From Streptomyces sp. CA-210063 (lineage in GTDB: Bacteria; Actinomycetota; Actinomycetes; Streptomycetales; Streptomycetaceae): a DNA stretch of 64,000 bases. The stretch is taken from contig NZ_CP102512.1 of NCBI RefSeq assembly GCF_024612015.1, positions 1,302,001 to 1,366,000 of the forward strand. The letters run 5' to 3'. The notes beneath the pieces were generated by a model. It was given only the letters and a program-made list of their open reading frames with translations. It was not told the DNA's origin and ran no database searches. Shown here one piece after another: positions 9,362 through 18,800 of the stretch; positions within the stretch are counted from its first letter, which is position 1; the number at the start of each line of letters is the position of its first letter. The translations under genes were made by a program, and so were the position numbers.

Positions 9362-9834
9362 GACATCGACGATCGCGCGACGCGCCGGTCTCCTCTCCTT
9401 GACGGGTACGGAGACCCCGGGCCCTGCAAGCCCCTGCCGCGCCGACGGGCATGCGCGGCTCGCGGAAGGGCCCCCTGGGATTCGCCCGCGCCCATTTCGG
9501 CGGCTCGATGCTCGTGGGGCCGGACCTCATGCACGTTCCGCTGCCTCTCCGCCGCACCCGCTGAGTCACCTTCTCCCGCCTCGGTGCGGGTGAGAATTTG
9601 CGCCGAAATTCTCACCCGCACGGAACTCGAAATCGTCGACAGTCACCTGCTACCGTCCACTAAAACGATCTAGCGACGCCTGCCGGAACCCACACGATCA
9701 CCGTGACCCTCCGGCGGACCATGCTTCAGCCCCCTCAGGGCGACGAAGCAACGCACGCGGCGTCGCGGCCATCGAACCGCCCTTCGTGCCGCCATGACCG
9801 AGGGGCGGATCGTGCGCGGAACTTGGAGCCGAGA
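9362..9834. other. Intergenic, 473 bp, with one strong hairpin
   Basis: Between the exported esterase and the T-protein-family gene. It contains the 16-bp hairpin at 9584-9621 described separately. No coding potential or promoter could be supported, though the downstream gene's promoter must lie here. Confidence 0.5.
9584..9621. terminator. Perfect 16-bp inverted repeat, hairpin
   Basis: GTGCGGGTGAGAATTT at 9584-9599 pairs exactly with 9606-9621 around a 6-base loop GCGCCG. It lies 220 bp after the esterase stop. There is no T-run, so it could be an actinobacterial hairpin terminator for the esterase transcript or an operator for the gene at 9835. The A/T-rich loop-proximal half is unusual against the GC-rich background. 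Confidence 0.55.
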
Positions 9835-11199
9835 ATGGACCTGACCACTCATCAGCGCAGCACTTACGAGACGACCCTCCGGTTGGGATTCGAGGCACCG
9901 TTCGTCACCGAGCGCCCGCCGTTGTTCAGCCCTGCCGCCGCGGCCCAGGACGTCGCCAACGCCCATGGCTCGCTCAGCCGCTTCGCTCAGATGCTGATCC
10001 CCACGGAGTATGCGGGATGGGTGGAGGAGACCACCGCACACGTCGAGTCGTGTTACGTCGGCGACTGGAGTGCCCTGCACAAGGTCGTCGTACGGGGGCG
10101 GCAGGCTCTCGGGTTTCTCGGCCGGCTGGGCATGCGGAACCTCGCGCGTTTCGACATCGGCCAGATCAAGCACCACGTCCAGCTGGACGAGAACGGCTGG
10201 GTGGCTTCCGAAGGTGTCCTGTGCAGGCTCGGTGCGGAGGAGTTCGTCTACACCGCGGGCAACTGCGACTGGCTGCTCTGGCAGTTCAGCCAGGGCGACT
10301 GGGACGCGGAGGCTGTCGACATCAGCCCTGACCGGTTCATCTTCGGCATCCAGGGACCGGCGTCCCTGCACACCGTGGAAAAGGCCACCGGCGAGCCCCT
10401 GAGCGACATCGGGTTCAGCCGCAGCAGGATGGCGCAGGTCTCCGGAGTGCCGGTACGCGTGCTCCGTACGGGCATCTCGGGAGAACTCGGCTACGAACTC
10501 CACGGACCGGCGGAGCACGCGAACGGCATCTGGGCGGCGGTCGTGCAGAGCGGCCTGCAGTTCGGGATCAGGCAACTGGGCCTGCGCTCGCAGCCGGTGC
10601 AGCACATCGAAGCCGGCATCGCGACCAACGGTCTCGACTATCTGCCCGCCGCCATCCTCTCGCCCGGCGCACCCCGGCAGTTCCGCAGGGGCATGCCCAC
10701 AGGGAGCTTCGTACCCACGAACGGTGTCACCGACTACTTCCGCAAGCCGGCCGAACTGGGATGGGGATTCCGCAAGGGTGTTCCCGAGCGTGACTTTCTC
10801 GGGCGGGACGCACTGGTGAAGGACGCCCGCGACGGCGGTCCCGGGCGCACTCTCATGGGTCTGGTCTGGGATAAGCGGGACGTGGCCGGGGTACTCACCT
10901 CGCTCCTGGAGGAGGGTGAAGTGCCCGACCAGATGGAGATCCCTCGGGGGCGCGGTCCTCACTTCGACCAGGTCCTCAGGGACGGCTCTCCCGTAGGGGT
11001 GGCCACAGGACGGACGATCAGCGCGAACCTGCGGCAGACCATCTCGCTCTGCGTCATCGAGCAGGCGTCCGCCGCCCCGGGAACCGAGGTGGCCGTGCTC
11101 TGGGGCGGTCCGGGCACACCCCAGCGCGAGATCAGGGCAACCGTCACCGCGCTGCCCTTCAAACCCGACCGTCGGCGCACGGACGTCACGTCACACTGA
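9835..11199 (+). CDS. GcvT/LigM-family protein, candidate tetrahydrofolate-dependent O-demethylase
   Basis: A 454-residue member of the glycine-cleavage T-protein fold. ATG 9835 was chosen over upstream in-frame starts because GGAG lies 7 bases before it and MDLTTHQ begins the conserved region. Length and isolation from gcvH/gcvP argue against a true aminomethyltransferase. LigM/DesA (vanillate and syringate demethylases) and DmdA share this fold and length. Visible family features are SEGVLCRLGAEEFVYT, FGIQGP near residue 180, SGELGYELHGP and the C-terminal barrel with SPVGVATG. Given esterases and aromatic genes around it, methyl transfer from a methoxyaromatic to tetrahydrofolate is plausible but inferred. 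Confidence 0.75.
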   Translation: MDLTTHQRSTYETTLRLGFEAPFVTERPPLFSPAAAAQDVANAHGSLSRFAQMLIPTEYAGWVEETTAHVESCYVGDWSALHKVVVRGRQALGFLGRLGMRNLARFDIGQIKHHVQLDENGWVASEGVLCRLGAEEFVYTAGNCDWLLWQFSQGDWDAEAVDISPDRFIFGIQGPASLHTVEKATGEPLSDIGFSRSRMAQVSGVPVRVLRTGISGELGYELHGPAEHANGIWAAVVQSGLQFGIRQLGLRSQPVQHIEAGIATNGLDYLPAAILSPGAPRQFRRGMPTGSFVPTNGVTDYFRKPAELGWGFRKGVPERDFLGRDALVKDARDGGPGRTLMGLVWDKRDVAGVLTSLLEEGEVPDQMEIPRGRGPHFDQVLRDGSPVGVATGRTISANLRQTISLCVIEQASAAPGTEVAVLWGGPGTPQREIRATVTALPFKPDRRRTDVTSH

Positions 11200-11255
11200 C
11201 GACAGCGTCGATGCCGGGAAGTGGGTCCGTGCGCTGACGGTCGGGTGCCCGGAGC

Positions 11256-12191
11256 TCACCGGCCGCCGTGTCGCAGCCAGTTGACCTGCTCGCCGGTAAG
11301 GGCGAGGCGGCGTGCCTGGAGCGAGTTGTCGATCTGCTCGGTTGTCCGCGGGCCGATGGACGGCCACACCTCGGGGTGGTGCAGGGTCCAGGCCAGGGCC
11401 ACCGTCTCGGGCCGCGAGCCGAGTTGTTCGGCGAGTTCCACGCAGCGGCGGCGTCGGGCGCGGTTGTCCTCGGTGTCGTACGGGTCCGGTCTGCCGTTGA
11501 CCTGCCGCCGCTCGGTGCGGGCGAAGTAGCCGCGGGCCTGCGAGGACCAGCCAAACAGGGGCAGGCCGTGTTCGCGTACGACGTCGAGTACGGCGCTGTC
11601 GGCGTGCAGGCTGCCGCCCAGCAGCGCCGGGTCGGGTTCGGCGAGGCTGAACTGGTAGCTGGCGACGGGGATGTGGCCCCGCCCGGCGAGCTCGACGGCG
11701 AGAGCCGAGAGCCGTTCCGCCTGCCAGTTGGAGGCCCCGACGCGGCGGGCGTATCCGGCCTCCACAAGGCTCACGAGGGTGTCGGCGAGTTCGGCGATGG
11801 GTCGGGAGGGGTCGTCGCAGTGGTAGAGGAGGACGTCGATGGTCTCGACGGCGAGGTTCTCCAGCGCGGACCGTACGTGCTCGTGCACGGTGGCGCGGCT
11901 CAGCGGGATGTCCCCGCCGGTGGTGTCGTGGCCGACCTTGGTGGCCACCCCGAGAACGCCCGGGTTCCTGCGCAGCCACTCGCCGACCGCCGCCTCGGCC
12001 CGGCCGCCGGCGTAGCTGTGCGAGGTCTCGATCAGCAGGCCGCCGACATCGGCGAAGTGGGCCAGTCGCTCGGCGGAGGCTTCGGCCGGCTCCGCGCCGA
12101 AGGGTCCGCCGAGGACGAAACGGTGCGCCGCCGCCCGCATGTCCTCCTGGTCGAAGAGGCCCTCCAGCAACTGCAGGGGGGAATGCGGCAT
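11256..12191 (-). CDS. Aldo/keto reductase
   Basis: NADPH-type oxidoreductase of 311 residues with the AKR barrel. The usual tetrad is partly visible: Tyr60 (SHSYAGGRAE), Lys85 (VATKVG) and His124 (LLYHCDD), but the normally invariant Asp is Glu55 (LIETSHSY). The NADP-binding end PSIGPRTTEQIDNSL is present. ATG overlaps the upstream gene's TGA by one base, so the two are coupled. Substrate unknown. The Asp-to-Glu change may alter catalysis or simply be tolerated. Confidence 0.87.
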   Translation of the reverse strand: MPHSPLQLLEGLFDQEDMRAAAHRFVLGGPFGAEPAEASAERLAHFADVGGLLIETSHSYAGGRAEAAVGEWLRRNPGVLGVATKVGHDTTGGDIPLSRATVHEHVRSALENLAVETIDVLLYHCDDPSRPIAELADTLVSLVEAGYARRVGASNWQAERLSALAVELAGRGHIPVASYQFSLAEPDPALLGGSLHADSAVLDVVREHGLPLFGWSSQARGYFARTERRQVNGRPDPYDTEDNRARRRRCVELAEQLGSRPETVALAWTLHHPEVWPSIGPRTTEQIDNSLQARRLALTGEQVNWLRHGGR

Positions 12192-12778
12192 CAGGCCACG
12201 CCCTTCCCGTTCGAGACCCGTCGGAAGCCGTCGACATCAGTGAACGGCCGGGGCAGATGCGGCCGGAGCGGGACGTGGAAGGTGTTGAGCATCATCGCGG
12301 ACATGCTGAAGCTGCCGATGCAGCCGATCAGGTCCAGCACACCCTCCTCGTCGAACAGCGAGAGGGCGGCGGCGTAGGTCTCGTCCGTGACGAAGTGGTT
12401 GTAGAGCATCTCGTGGGCGAAGGCGTGGAAGACGCGCTCGTCCTCGGCCTTGAAGTCGGGGTCCTCACCGAGGGCGAGGCGGTCCAGGCACTCGGCCGGG
12501 ACACCTTCCTCCACAGCCTGCTGGATGTGGGCGTTCCAGGCGGACTGGCTGTCGAAGTGGCGGGCGCAGATCAGCACACTCAACTCGCGCAGGCGCTGCG
12601 GGAACCGGGACTCGCCCCGGCAGTAGCGGCCGAGGTTTTCGACCCACTGGGCCAGTTCCATGTTGCGGGCCCAGACGAGGAAGGGCGGCGGGGGTTCGAC
12701 TCCGGGGCCGACGATGGTTTCGAGGAGTTCGGTCTGCTCGGAGGTGAGGCTGGTCAGCGGGGTCAGTCGCATGAGCAT
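12191..12778 (-). CDS. Carboxymuconolactone decarboxylase / AhpD-like family protein
   Basis: A 195-residue all-helical protein of the CMD/AhpD superfamily. The central part (RLRELSVLICARHFDSQSAWNAHIQQAVEEGVP, here shown only by its key residues: Glu, Trp and His spaced as in the family, about 75-100) is the recognisable core. There is no CxxC pair, so it is unlikely to be an AhpD peroxidase; a CMD-like hydrolase or decarboxylase, or a non-enzymatic role, are alternatives. It is upstream of and coupled to the aldo/keto reductase and 20 bases downstream of the carboxylesterase. Confidence 0.78.
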   Translation of the reverse strand: MLMRLTPLTSLTSEQTELLETIVGPGVEPPPPFLVWARNMELAQWVENLGRYCRGESRFPQRLRELSVLICARHFDSQSAWNAHIQQAVEEGVPAECLDRLALGEDPDFKAEDERVFHAFAHEMLYNHFVTDETYAAALSLFDEEGVLDLIGCIGSFSMSAMMLNTFHVPLRPHLPRPFTDVDGFRRVSNGKGVA

Positions 12779-12797
12779 GGTTCCTTTCGGAGGTGGT

Positions 12798-14327
12798 TCA
12801 CCAGGCAGTGGTCTGCGCTTGGAGGAACCGTTGGTGGAAGTCGGCTCGCGCCGGTTCGGCGAGCGGGATCGGCGCCCAGCCGTTGCCGGTCTCGAAGACC
12901 TGCCGCACTTGGGGGCGGGTCGGATGCCAGGCGGGCAGTCCCGGGCCGTTCGGGTCGCCGACTGCCGCGAAACGGCTGACGCAGCCGGTGAGGAGGGCGG
13001 CGGTGTGCCGGTCCTCCTCGGTCCAGGGTCGGTTCAGCGCGTGCAACGAGCCGAGCAGGTAGGGGATTTCGGAGCCGTGGAAGGCGCCGCGCTGCTCACC
13101 TTCGGGGCCGGGCGGGGTGCGGGTCCAGAAGTGGGTGAAGACGGGACTCCTGGCGTGGTTCGCCCATTCGCCGGCCCAGAGATGGGTGCTGGTGCGCGCC
13201 GCGTCACTGCGGGCCAGGTTGTGTTGTGCGGTCGCTTCGGCGTCGGTCGTCGCCGGATACAGGGACAGGAACTCCTTGGCGAAGTCCCCGTAGCGCTGGG
13301 TAGCGCTGCGTTCGTACGTCGCCAGGGTCAGCCGGGTTCCCGGTCCCGCGCCGCTCTCGTCACGGTTGTTGCCGACGATGAGCGGGACGTCGTTCTGCGT
13401 GCCGGCGGCCAGTGTCTCGGCGTAGGTGCGGGGCAGCACCCAGCCGTCGACGACCGGCCGGAACAGCGGGGGCGGCGGGTCCCCGGGGATATAGGGGTCT
13501 TTCGCCGTGCTGCCCGCCACCAGTACGTCGACCGGGAGGGCGCGGAGTTCGTCCGGCGTGGTGGCGCCTCGCTCGCGGGCATAGGCGGAGCCGTCGGACT
13601 CGGCCTGGGAGAGGGTGCGGTGGGAGGGGGCGAGGGTGGCGATCGCCGGGTCCTTGGGGTGGAGTACGGCGCTCTCCGCGATCGCCGCGTGGAACAGACC
13701 GGCCGCGAGCGGCGAGTACACCAGGTCCATCACGGACGCGGCACCCGACGACTGCCCGGCGATCGTCACCCGGCCCGGATCGCCGCCGAACGCCGAGATG
13801 TTGCGGCGGACCCAGTGCAGGGCGGCGATCTGGTCGAGCAGGCCGTAGTTGCCGGAGGAGCCGTCCGCCGATTCCGCGCTGAGTTCGGGGGTCGCGAGGT
13901 AACCAAGGGTGCCGAGACGGCTGTTGACGGTGACCACGACCAGGCCGCCTGCCGCGAGGGCGGAGCCGTCGTACTGCGGGTCGGCGCCGGAGCCGTAGAG
14001 AAAGCGACCGCCGTGTAGCCAGACCAGGACGGGGAGGCGCTCGTCCGGCTGCCCGGCGGTCCAGATGGTGAGGTTCAGACAGTCCTCACCGCGGGCGAGG
14101 CCCGGGTCGGCGAGTTCGGAGGGCGGCTGCGGACAGATGGGGCCGAAGGTGTCGGCGGGCCGTGTCCCCGCCCACGGAGCGGGCGGTACCGGGGGGCGCC
14201 AGCGGCGTGGGCCCTCGGTGCTCGCCCCGTAGGGGACCCGCTTGTACACGGTGACGCCGGGCAGCAGGGCTACCGTCCCGGAGACGAGGCCGTACTCCGT
14301 GCGCGCCGTGGGGCGCGGAGAGGTCAT
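12798..14327 (-). CDS. Type-B carboxylesterase (cytoplasmic)
   Basis: Alpha/beta-hydrolase of 509 residues, paralogous to the exported enzyme at 7.7 kb. ATG 14327 has GGAAGGA about 9 bases upstream and gives no signal peptide. Catalytic features are VWLHGGRFLYG (oxyanion), Ser193 in GQSSGAAS, and the His in FHGSEIPY. It heads a three-gene minus-strand operon with the AhpD-like protein and aldo/keto reductase, so ester hydrolysis followed by reduction of the product is a reasonable guess. Confidence 0.92.
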   Translation of the reverse strand: MTSPRPTARTEYGLVSGTVALLPGVTVYKRVPYGASTEGPRRWRPPVPPAPWAGTRPADTFGPICPQPPSELADPGLARGEDCLNLTIWTAGQPDERLPVLVWLHGGRFLYGSGADPQYDGSALAAGGLVVVTVNSRLGTLGYLATPELSAESADGSSGNYGLLDQIAALHWVRRNISAFGGDPGRVTIAGQSSGAASVMDLVYSPLAAGLFHAAIAESAVLHPKDPAIATLAPSHRTLSQAESDGSAYARERGATTPDELRALPVDVLVAGSTAKDPYIPGDPPPPLFRPVVDGWVLPRTYAETLAAGTQNDVPLIVGNNRDESGAGPGTRLTLATYERSATQRYGDFAKEFLSLYPATTDAEATAQHNLARSDAARTSTHLWAGEWANHARSPVFTHFWTRTPPGPEGEQRGAFHGSEIPYLLGSLHALNRPWTEEDRHTAALLTGCVSRFAAVGDPNGPGLPAWHPTRPQVRQVFETGNGWAPIPLAEPARADFHQRFLQAQTTAW

Positions 14328-14748
14328 GCGGTGGTTCCTTCCAGGGGGATCGGGGAAGCGCTCCGGGCACGGCAGACCGTGGCGACAGGAGACGGCGCGT
14401 CGGAGAACCCGCGCGTCTCGGCTCAGACCGATGACGCAGTACACGGGACGCGCGAGGGAGTTGGGCGGAGTGCGAGCACGAGCCATACCCGGATCCGGCA
14501 CAGGGCGGTGGGTTGTCCGCCCCGCGGAACGCGGGAGGGGCCGACGGCCCGGGCCTGATCGGGGACTGCAAGGCCAGGTGGCGAGGAGGCGTGCACGCAG
14601 CTGGCCGGGCACGTCGGCCGGCTCCGGCGAGGGTCGCCTCGACGGCGGCATGCGTGCGGCGCCGCACTCGGACTCCGCCCCGACGGGTACCGGCCCGTCG
14701 GCGGAACAGGGGACGACGTCGTGCGCTCGGCCCCTCGTCGAGGTGCCG
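14328..14748. other. Intergenic, 421 bp, nothing recognised
   Basis: Separates two minus-strand esterase genes. It must hold the promoter of the downstream carboxylesterase operon, but no convincing boxes, hairpin or coding frame could be picked out. Confidence 0.5.
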
Positions 14749-15615
14749 TCAGGCGGTGCGCCACCAGGCGTAGTACTTGTCGCCGTAGCCGTCCATGATG
14801 TCCGCGTACTCGTGGTCGGCATCCGGGAACTCGAAGAAGTCGTGCGCCACGTCGAGGTCGGTGAAGCGTGCGTCCAGGTCGCGGATGGTGGGCGCCAGCC
14901 GGGTGTCGAGCCGGCCGGACAGCAGGCGGACCTGGCTGGTGCGCCGCAGTTCGGGGGCGTTGGCGAGGACCAGGCTCCAGGGGTGGCAGAGGTCATAGTA
15001 CTCCTGGTCGCCGAAGTAGGTGTTGTTGACCCGGTCCTCGGGCTCGTCCTTGAGGTCGCGCAGGATCGCGGGGGCGACCGCCGACACCTTGCCGAAGACC
15101 TTCGGGTACTTCAGGCCGAGGTGCAGGGCGCCGAAGCCACCCATCGAGAAGCCCTCGACGGTGCGGGCGGCTGCCTCGGGAATCGTCCGGTAGGTGTCGT
15201 CCATGTGCTGGACCAGATCGAAGGCGGTGATCTGGGCGAGGGGGCGGGCGCCGTCCTTGGAGTCGACGTACCAGCCGATCGGCAGGATCTGCGGAACGAC
15301 GACGATCGTCGGCGGAATCACCTCGTTCCGAATCGCCTTGTCGATCCGCGCAACCATTTCGGAACCTTGGCGGGCATTGCCGAACCCGCCGTGCAGCCAG
15401 TAAATGACGGGAAAGCGTCGCTCCGGCTCGGTCTCGTACTGGGGCGGAAGATAGAGCTGGTAGCTGCCCTGGGCGTCCGCGCTTCCGCGTGAGGGCTGCG
15501 GGTAGAGACCGAACGTGGTCAGCTCCTGGTCCTCACGGACCTCGTCGATCCACTGCTGTTCGATCTCTGCCATCTGCTCCGGCGTTGTGCGTACCTTGTG
15601 AACCTTCTCAACCAC
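14749..15615 (-). CDS. Putative esterase (esterase-D / feruloyl-esterase-like alpha/beta hydrolase)
   Basis: A 288-residue hydrolase with nucleophile motif GFSMGGFGALHLGLKYP, an oxyanion loop YWLHGGFGNAR, and a C-terminal His in DADHEYAD. There is no signal peptide. It resembles the putative-esterase family that includes feruloyl esterases and antigen-85-like proteins. The decayed gene at 24.4-25.8 kb is a close relative (shared LPPTIVV, IGWYV and DASYRTI elements). It is divergent from the IclR regulator 171 bp away, which probably controls it. Confidence 0.88.
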   Translation of the reverse strand: MVEKVHKVRTTPEQMAEIEQQWIDEVREDQELTTFGLYPQPSRGSADAQGSYQLYLPPQYETEPERRFPVIYWLHGGFGNARQGSEMVARIDKAIRNEVIPPTIVVVPQILPIGWYVDSKDGARPLAQITAFDLVQHMDDTYRTIPEAAARTVEGFSMGGFGALHLGLKYPKVFGKVSAVAPAILRDLKDEPEDRVNNTYFGDQEYYDLCHPWSLVLANAPELRRTSQVRLLSGRLDTRLAPTIRDLDARFTDLDVAHDFFEFPDADHEYADIMDGYGDKYYAWWRTA

Positions 15616-15786
15616 GGTGCTGTGTCCAATCGGTGGGTTCTCAGATGTGGCCCGGGATCCTCCGAGGCGGGCGCCGGCAGCCCTCCGGCCTCGCCCATCC
15701 GAGCGGCGTTCTATTACGTGGAATGATATATCCTGTAGTGGAACGCTGGAACGCCATCAGTGAAACCCTGCGACGGGAGCCTGTCA
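15616..15786. promoter_or_regulatory. Divergent promoter region, esterase / IclR regulator
   Basis: This 171-bp spacer contains an A/T-rich island at about 15710-15735 (TTCTATTACGTGGAATGATA then TATCC) unlike the GC-rich surroundings. GTGGAA is repeated 20 bases apart (15718 and 15738). Divergent promoters with an IclR operator are expected here; exact boxes are not certain. Confidence 0.4.
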
Positions 15787-16590
15787 ATGGCCGGGATCGA
15801 AACTTCAGAGGACTCACAGACGGCGGGCCGCGGGGGCCGCAGCTCGCTCGCGGGCAACGCCACCGACAAGGCCCTGAACCTGCTGGAGGCCGCCGTCGCC
15901 CCCGGCCACCCGCACCGACTGGGCGACATCGCGGCAGCCGCCGGGGTGCCCAAGGCCAGCGCGCACCGCATCCTGCAGAACCTGGTCACGACCTCGTTCC
16001 TGGCCTCCGACGGCAACGGCTGCTACGGCCCGGGGCCGCGGCTGCGCGCCCTCGCCGCCCGGGTCACCCAGGGCTGCGAGGAGGACCAGGTGATGCGCGC
16101 CGAGCTGGAGGTGCTCGGCCGTCGGGTCGCCAACACCGTGCACCTGGGTGTGCGCACCGGGGACACCGCAACCTGCCTGATCAAGGTGACCAGCCCGAGG
16201 CCGGTGCAGACCGCCTCGCGCGTGGGTATGCACCTTCCGCTGCACGCGACCTCGATCGGTAAGTGCATCCTGTCCGGCCTGAGCGACGACGAGTTGACCG
16301 TGCTGATGGACCGGGTGGGCATGCCGGCCCGCACCGAGCACACCATCACCGGCCTCGATGCCCTGCGCGCGGAGCTCGACCGGGTGCGCGCCCAGGGCTT
16401 CGCCCTCGACGAGGAGGAGAACGAGATCGGCGTACGCTGCCTCGGCGCCCCGGTCCGCGATGCCAAGGGCGCCATCGTGGGCGGCGTCAGCATCTCGTCC
16501 ATCACATACCTGGAGTCCCGCGAGACACTCCTGGGCTGGACCGACCTGATCCGCACGACAGCGGACGCGCTGCACGGTCTGCTGGGCTGA
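15787..16590 (+). CDS. IclR-family transcriptional regulator
   Basis: A 267-residue regulator. The N-terminal winged helix covers about residues 20-85 (HRLGDIAAAAGVPKASAHRIL) and the C-terminal IclR ligand domain about 95-265 (GMHLPLHATSIGK, EENEIGVRCLGAPV, then GGVSIS). ATG 15787 is preferred to GTG 15760 because GGGAG lies 7 bases upstream. It is divergent from the esterase and upstream of the ABC uptake operon at 17.2 kb. IclR proteins usually sense a small catabolic acid and act on neighbouring genes. Confidence 0.92.
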   Translation: MAGIETSEDSQTAGRGGRSSLAGNATDKALNLLEAAVAPGHPHRLGDIAAAAGVPKASAHRILQNLVTTSFLASDGNGCYGPGPRLRALAARVTQGCEEDQVMRAELEVLGRRVANTVHLGVRTGDTATCLIKVTSPRPVQTASRVGMHLPLHATSIGKCILSGLSDDELTVLMDRVGMPARTEHTITGLDALRAELDRVRAQGFALDEEENEIGVRCLGAPVRDAKGAIVGGVSISSITYLESRETLLGWTDLIRTTADALHGLLG

Positions 16591-17164
16591 CGGTCTTCTG
16601 AGCTGACTGGGCATCTCTTCGCCCCTGCAGGACGACAATCCGTCGCACATCACGCGATCCGCATGCTTATCTTGCGGACTTATCACCGTTTTCACCTTGT
16701 ACGACCGGTAGACATCGCCGCACCGTTTCAGCAGGGTTACAGCACCGGGTCGGCATCCGTCCCGGTTCACCGGCCAGCCCCCGGTGCGGCAGTAACCCCG
16801 AACACGATGCTCGCGAGCAGCGGGAGCACCTCCGGTTCGTCGCCGCTCATCCGTAACCGTCCGCCCCACACGGCCCCGCCGGTGATGGCGCGACGGTTCC
16901 CGCGACGCAACGCTTCCCTCATCGGCTCGTCGGCCGACTCCCCCACTCCCGCGAACAGGCGCAGGCGGGCACCCCCACAGGCCGCCGCCGGCACGGATGA
17001 CTCCGGTCGTCCGCATCGGCACACACCGCTCGGGCCGTTCGTCCCCTGCCCCTCACGGCCGTCGTGCCGTGGTGCGCGCAGCCGACCTCCGGGCCGGCCG
17101 GACCCCGTCCCGGCCGGCCGAGCCCTCGGCCGCGCTCCCGCCGAGCTCAGAGCAAGGAGAGACA
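16591..17164. other. Intergenic, 574 bp, leader of the ABC uptake operon
   Basis: No gene could be supported. It precedes the binding-protein gene and should contain its promoter; a relatively A/T-rich part at about 16665-16715 is the likeliest site, but no clear boxes were identified. AAGGAG at about 17153-17158 is the ribosome site of the next gene. Confidence 0.45.
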
Positions 17165-18796
17165 ATGACGTCCCACAATGCCTCAGCGCGCCCGGCCGCC
17201 CCAAGAGGCCTCCACAGGATTTCCCGCGTATCCCGCCTCGGCCTCGCCGCCCTGACCACCGTGCTGTCGCTCACGGTGGCGGCCTGCGGCGGGGGGACCG
17301 GCGGCACCGCCGCGGGCTCCGGAAGCAGCAGCGGCACGAAGGTAGCCGGCGACACCCTCACCGTCGCCGAGCAGCAGTCACCGCCGTCGATGAACCCCGG
17401 CCGTCTCGACCTCGGGTTCGTCGACTTCACGATGCTGTCGTACGAGTCGCTGTTCTACCTCTCTCCCGAGGGCAAGGTGGAGCCGGCGCTAGCGAAGTCC
17501 TGGAAGTACGTCGGCACGGGCAACACAGAACTGTCGGTCACGCTCCGCTCCGGGGTGAAGTTCGCCGACGGCACACCCGTGACCGCCGACGCGGTGAAAG
17601 CCTCCCTGGAGTACGCGAAGAAGGCCCAGGGCAACCAGGCCCATTACCTGACGGACGCCACGATCACGACCTCGGGTGACCTGGGCCTGATCATCAAGCT
17701 CGCCAAGGCGAACCCGATCCTGCCGACCTTGCTGACCCAGTCGTACGGCATCGGCCAGATCATCAGCCCCAAGGGCCTGGCCGCCGCGTCCAAGCTCACC
17801 CCGACCGCCACGAGCCAGGGCGCGGGCCCCTACATCTACGAGCCGTCCGACAGCGTGGCCGGCGACCACTACACGTACACGGCCAACCCGAACTACTACG
17901 ACAAGGCCAAACAGAACTACAAGAAGATCGTCATCAAGATCGTGCAGAACGGCCAGACGGCGATCAACGCCATGAAGACCGGCCAGGTCGACGTCTACAA
18001 GGGTGACTACACCTCCGCCTCCTCCGCCAAGTCCGCGGGCATGAGCACCGTCGGTCTGCCGGTGATCCTTCAGGGGCTGAGCCTGATCGACCGCGGCGGC
18101 GAGGTGTCCAAGCCTCTCGGTGACGTGCGGGTCCGGCAGGCGATCAACTACGCCATCGACCGGGAGGCGGTCACCAAGGCCCTGCTCGGATCCAGCGGCA
18201 CACCGACCGTGCAGACCGTGATCAAGGGTGGTGACGGCTATTCGGAGGACCTGGCGGACCACTACGCCTACAACCCCACGAAGGCGAAGGAGCTGCTGAA
18301 GGAGGCCGGTTACGCGGACGGCTTCGAACTTCCCGTCCTGGCGGCGACGTTCGTCGGGTTCGACACGATGGCCCAGGCCATCGCCGGACAGCTCGAAAAA
18401 GTCGGCATCAAGGTGAAGGTCACCGCCGTCACCAGCATCACCTCCTTCGTGGAGAACCAGACCAACCGCAAGTACCCGGCGGTCTCCGGCGGTTTCACCG
18501 AGGCGCCGATGTACTTGCAGGGCCTGGACCTGTTCATGCCCGGCTCGAAGGTCTTCAACGGCTTCGGCAGCACCTCCCCGGAACTGACCGAGCTGTTCGA
18601 CAAGGCGGCCGCCGCCGAGCCCGCCGCCCGCGCCGACCTCGACCGGCAGATGCAGGAGTACCTGGTGAAGAACGCCTGGTTCGCCCCGGTCGCGTTCACT
18701 CCCGTCAACTACTACGTCCGTCCCGGTATCGGCGGGGTGAAGGTCAGCGCGGGCGCGCCCTTCGCCAGCCCGCTGGCCTTCTACGCCACCAAGTAG
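17165..18796 (+). CDS. ABC transporter substrate-binding lipoprotein, family 5 (DppA/OppA type)
   Basis: A 543-residue binding protein. ATG 17165 has AAGGAG 6-7 bases upstream and opens a lipoprotein signal with lipobox VAAC and acceptor Cys41, followed by a Gly/Ser/Thr-rich linker. The family 5 fold follows (SLFYLSPEGKVEPALAKSW, LRSGVKFADGTPVTADAVK, VRQAINYAIDREAV). It should be anchored outside the membrane and feed the permeases downstream. The ligand is not determined: family 5 proteins take peptides, nickel, sugars or aromatic-linked compounds. The IclR gene and esterases nearby favour a catabolic substrate. Confidence 0.93.
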   Translation: MTSHNASARPAAPRGLHRISRVSRLGLAALTTVLSLTVAACGGGTGGTAAGSGSSSGTKVAGDTLTVAEQQSPPSMNPGRLDLGFVDFTMLSYESLFYLSPEGKVEPALAKSWKYVGTGNTELSVTLRSGVKFADGTPVTADAVKASLEYAKKAQGNQAHYLTDATITTSGDLGLIIKLAKANPILPTLLTQSYGIGQIISPKGLAAASKLTPTATSQGAGPYIYEPSDSVAGDHYTYTANPNYYDKAKQNYKKIVIKIVQNGQTAINAMKTGQVDVYKGDYTSASSAKSAGMSTVGLPVILQGLSLIDRGGEVSKPLGDVRVRQAINYAIDREAVTKALLGSSGTPTVQTVIKGGDGYSEDLADHYAYNPTKAKELLKEAGYADGFELPVLAATFVGFDTMAQAIAGQLEKVGIKVKVTAVTSITSFVENQTNRKYPAVSGGFTEAPMYLQGLDLFMPGSKVFNGFGSTSPELTELFDKAAAAEPAARADLDRQMQEYLVKNAWFAPVAFTPVNYYVRPGIGGVKVSAGAPFASPLAFYATK

Positions 18797-18800
18797 CGCT

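Noticed and set aside
9449..9562. Small plus-strand ORF (about 38 codons) in the esterase downstream spacer
   Set aside because: No ribosome site, no conserved pattern and poor codon signal.
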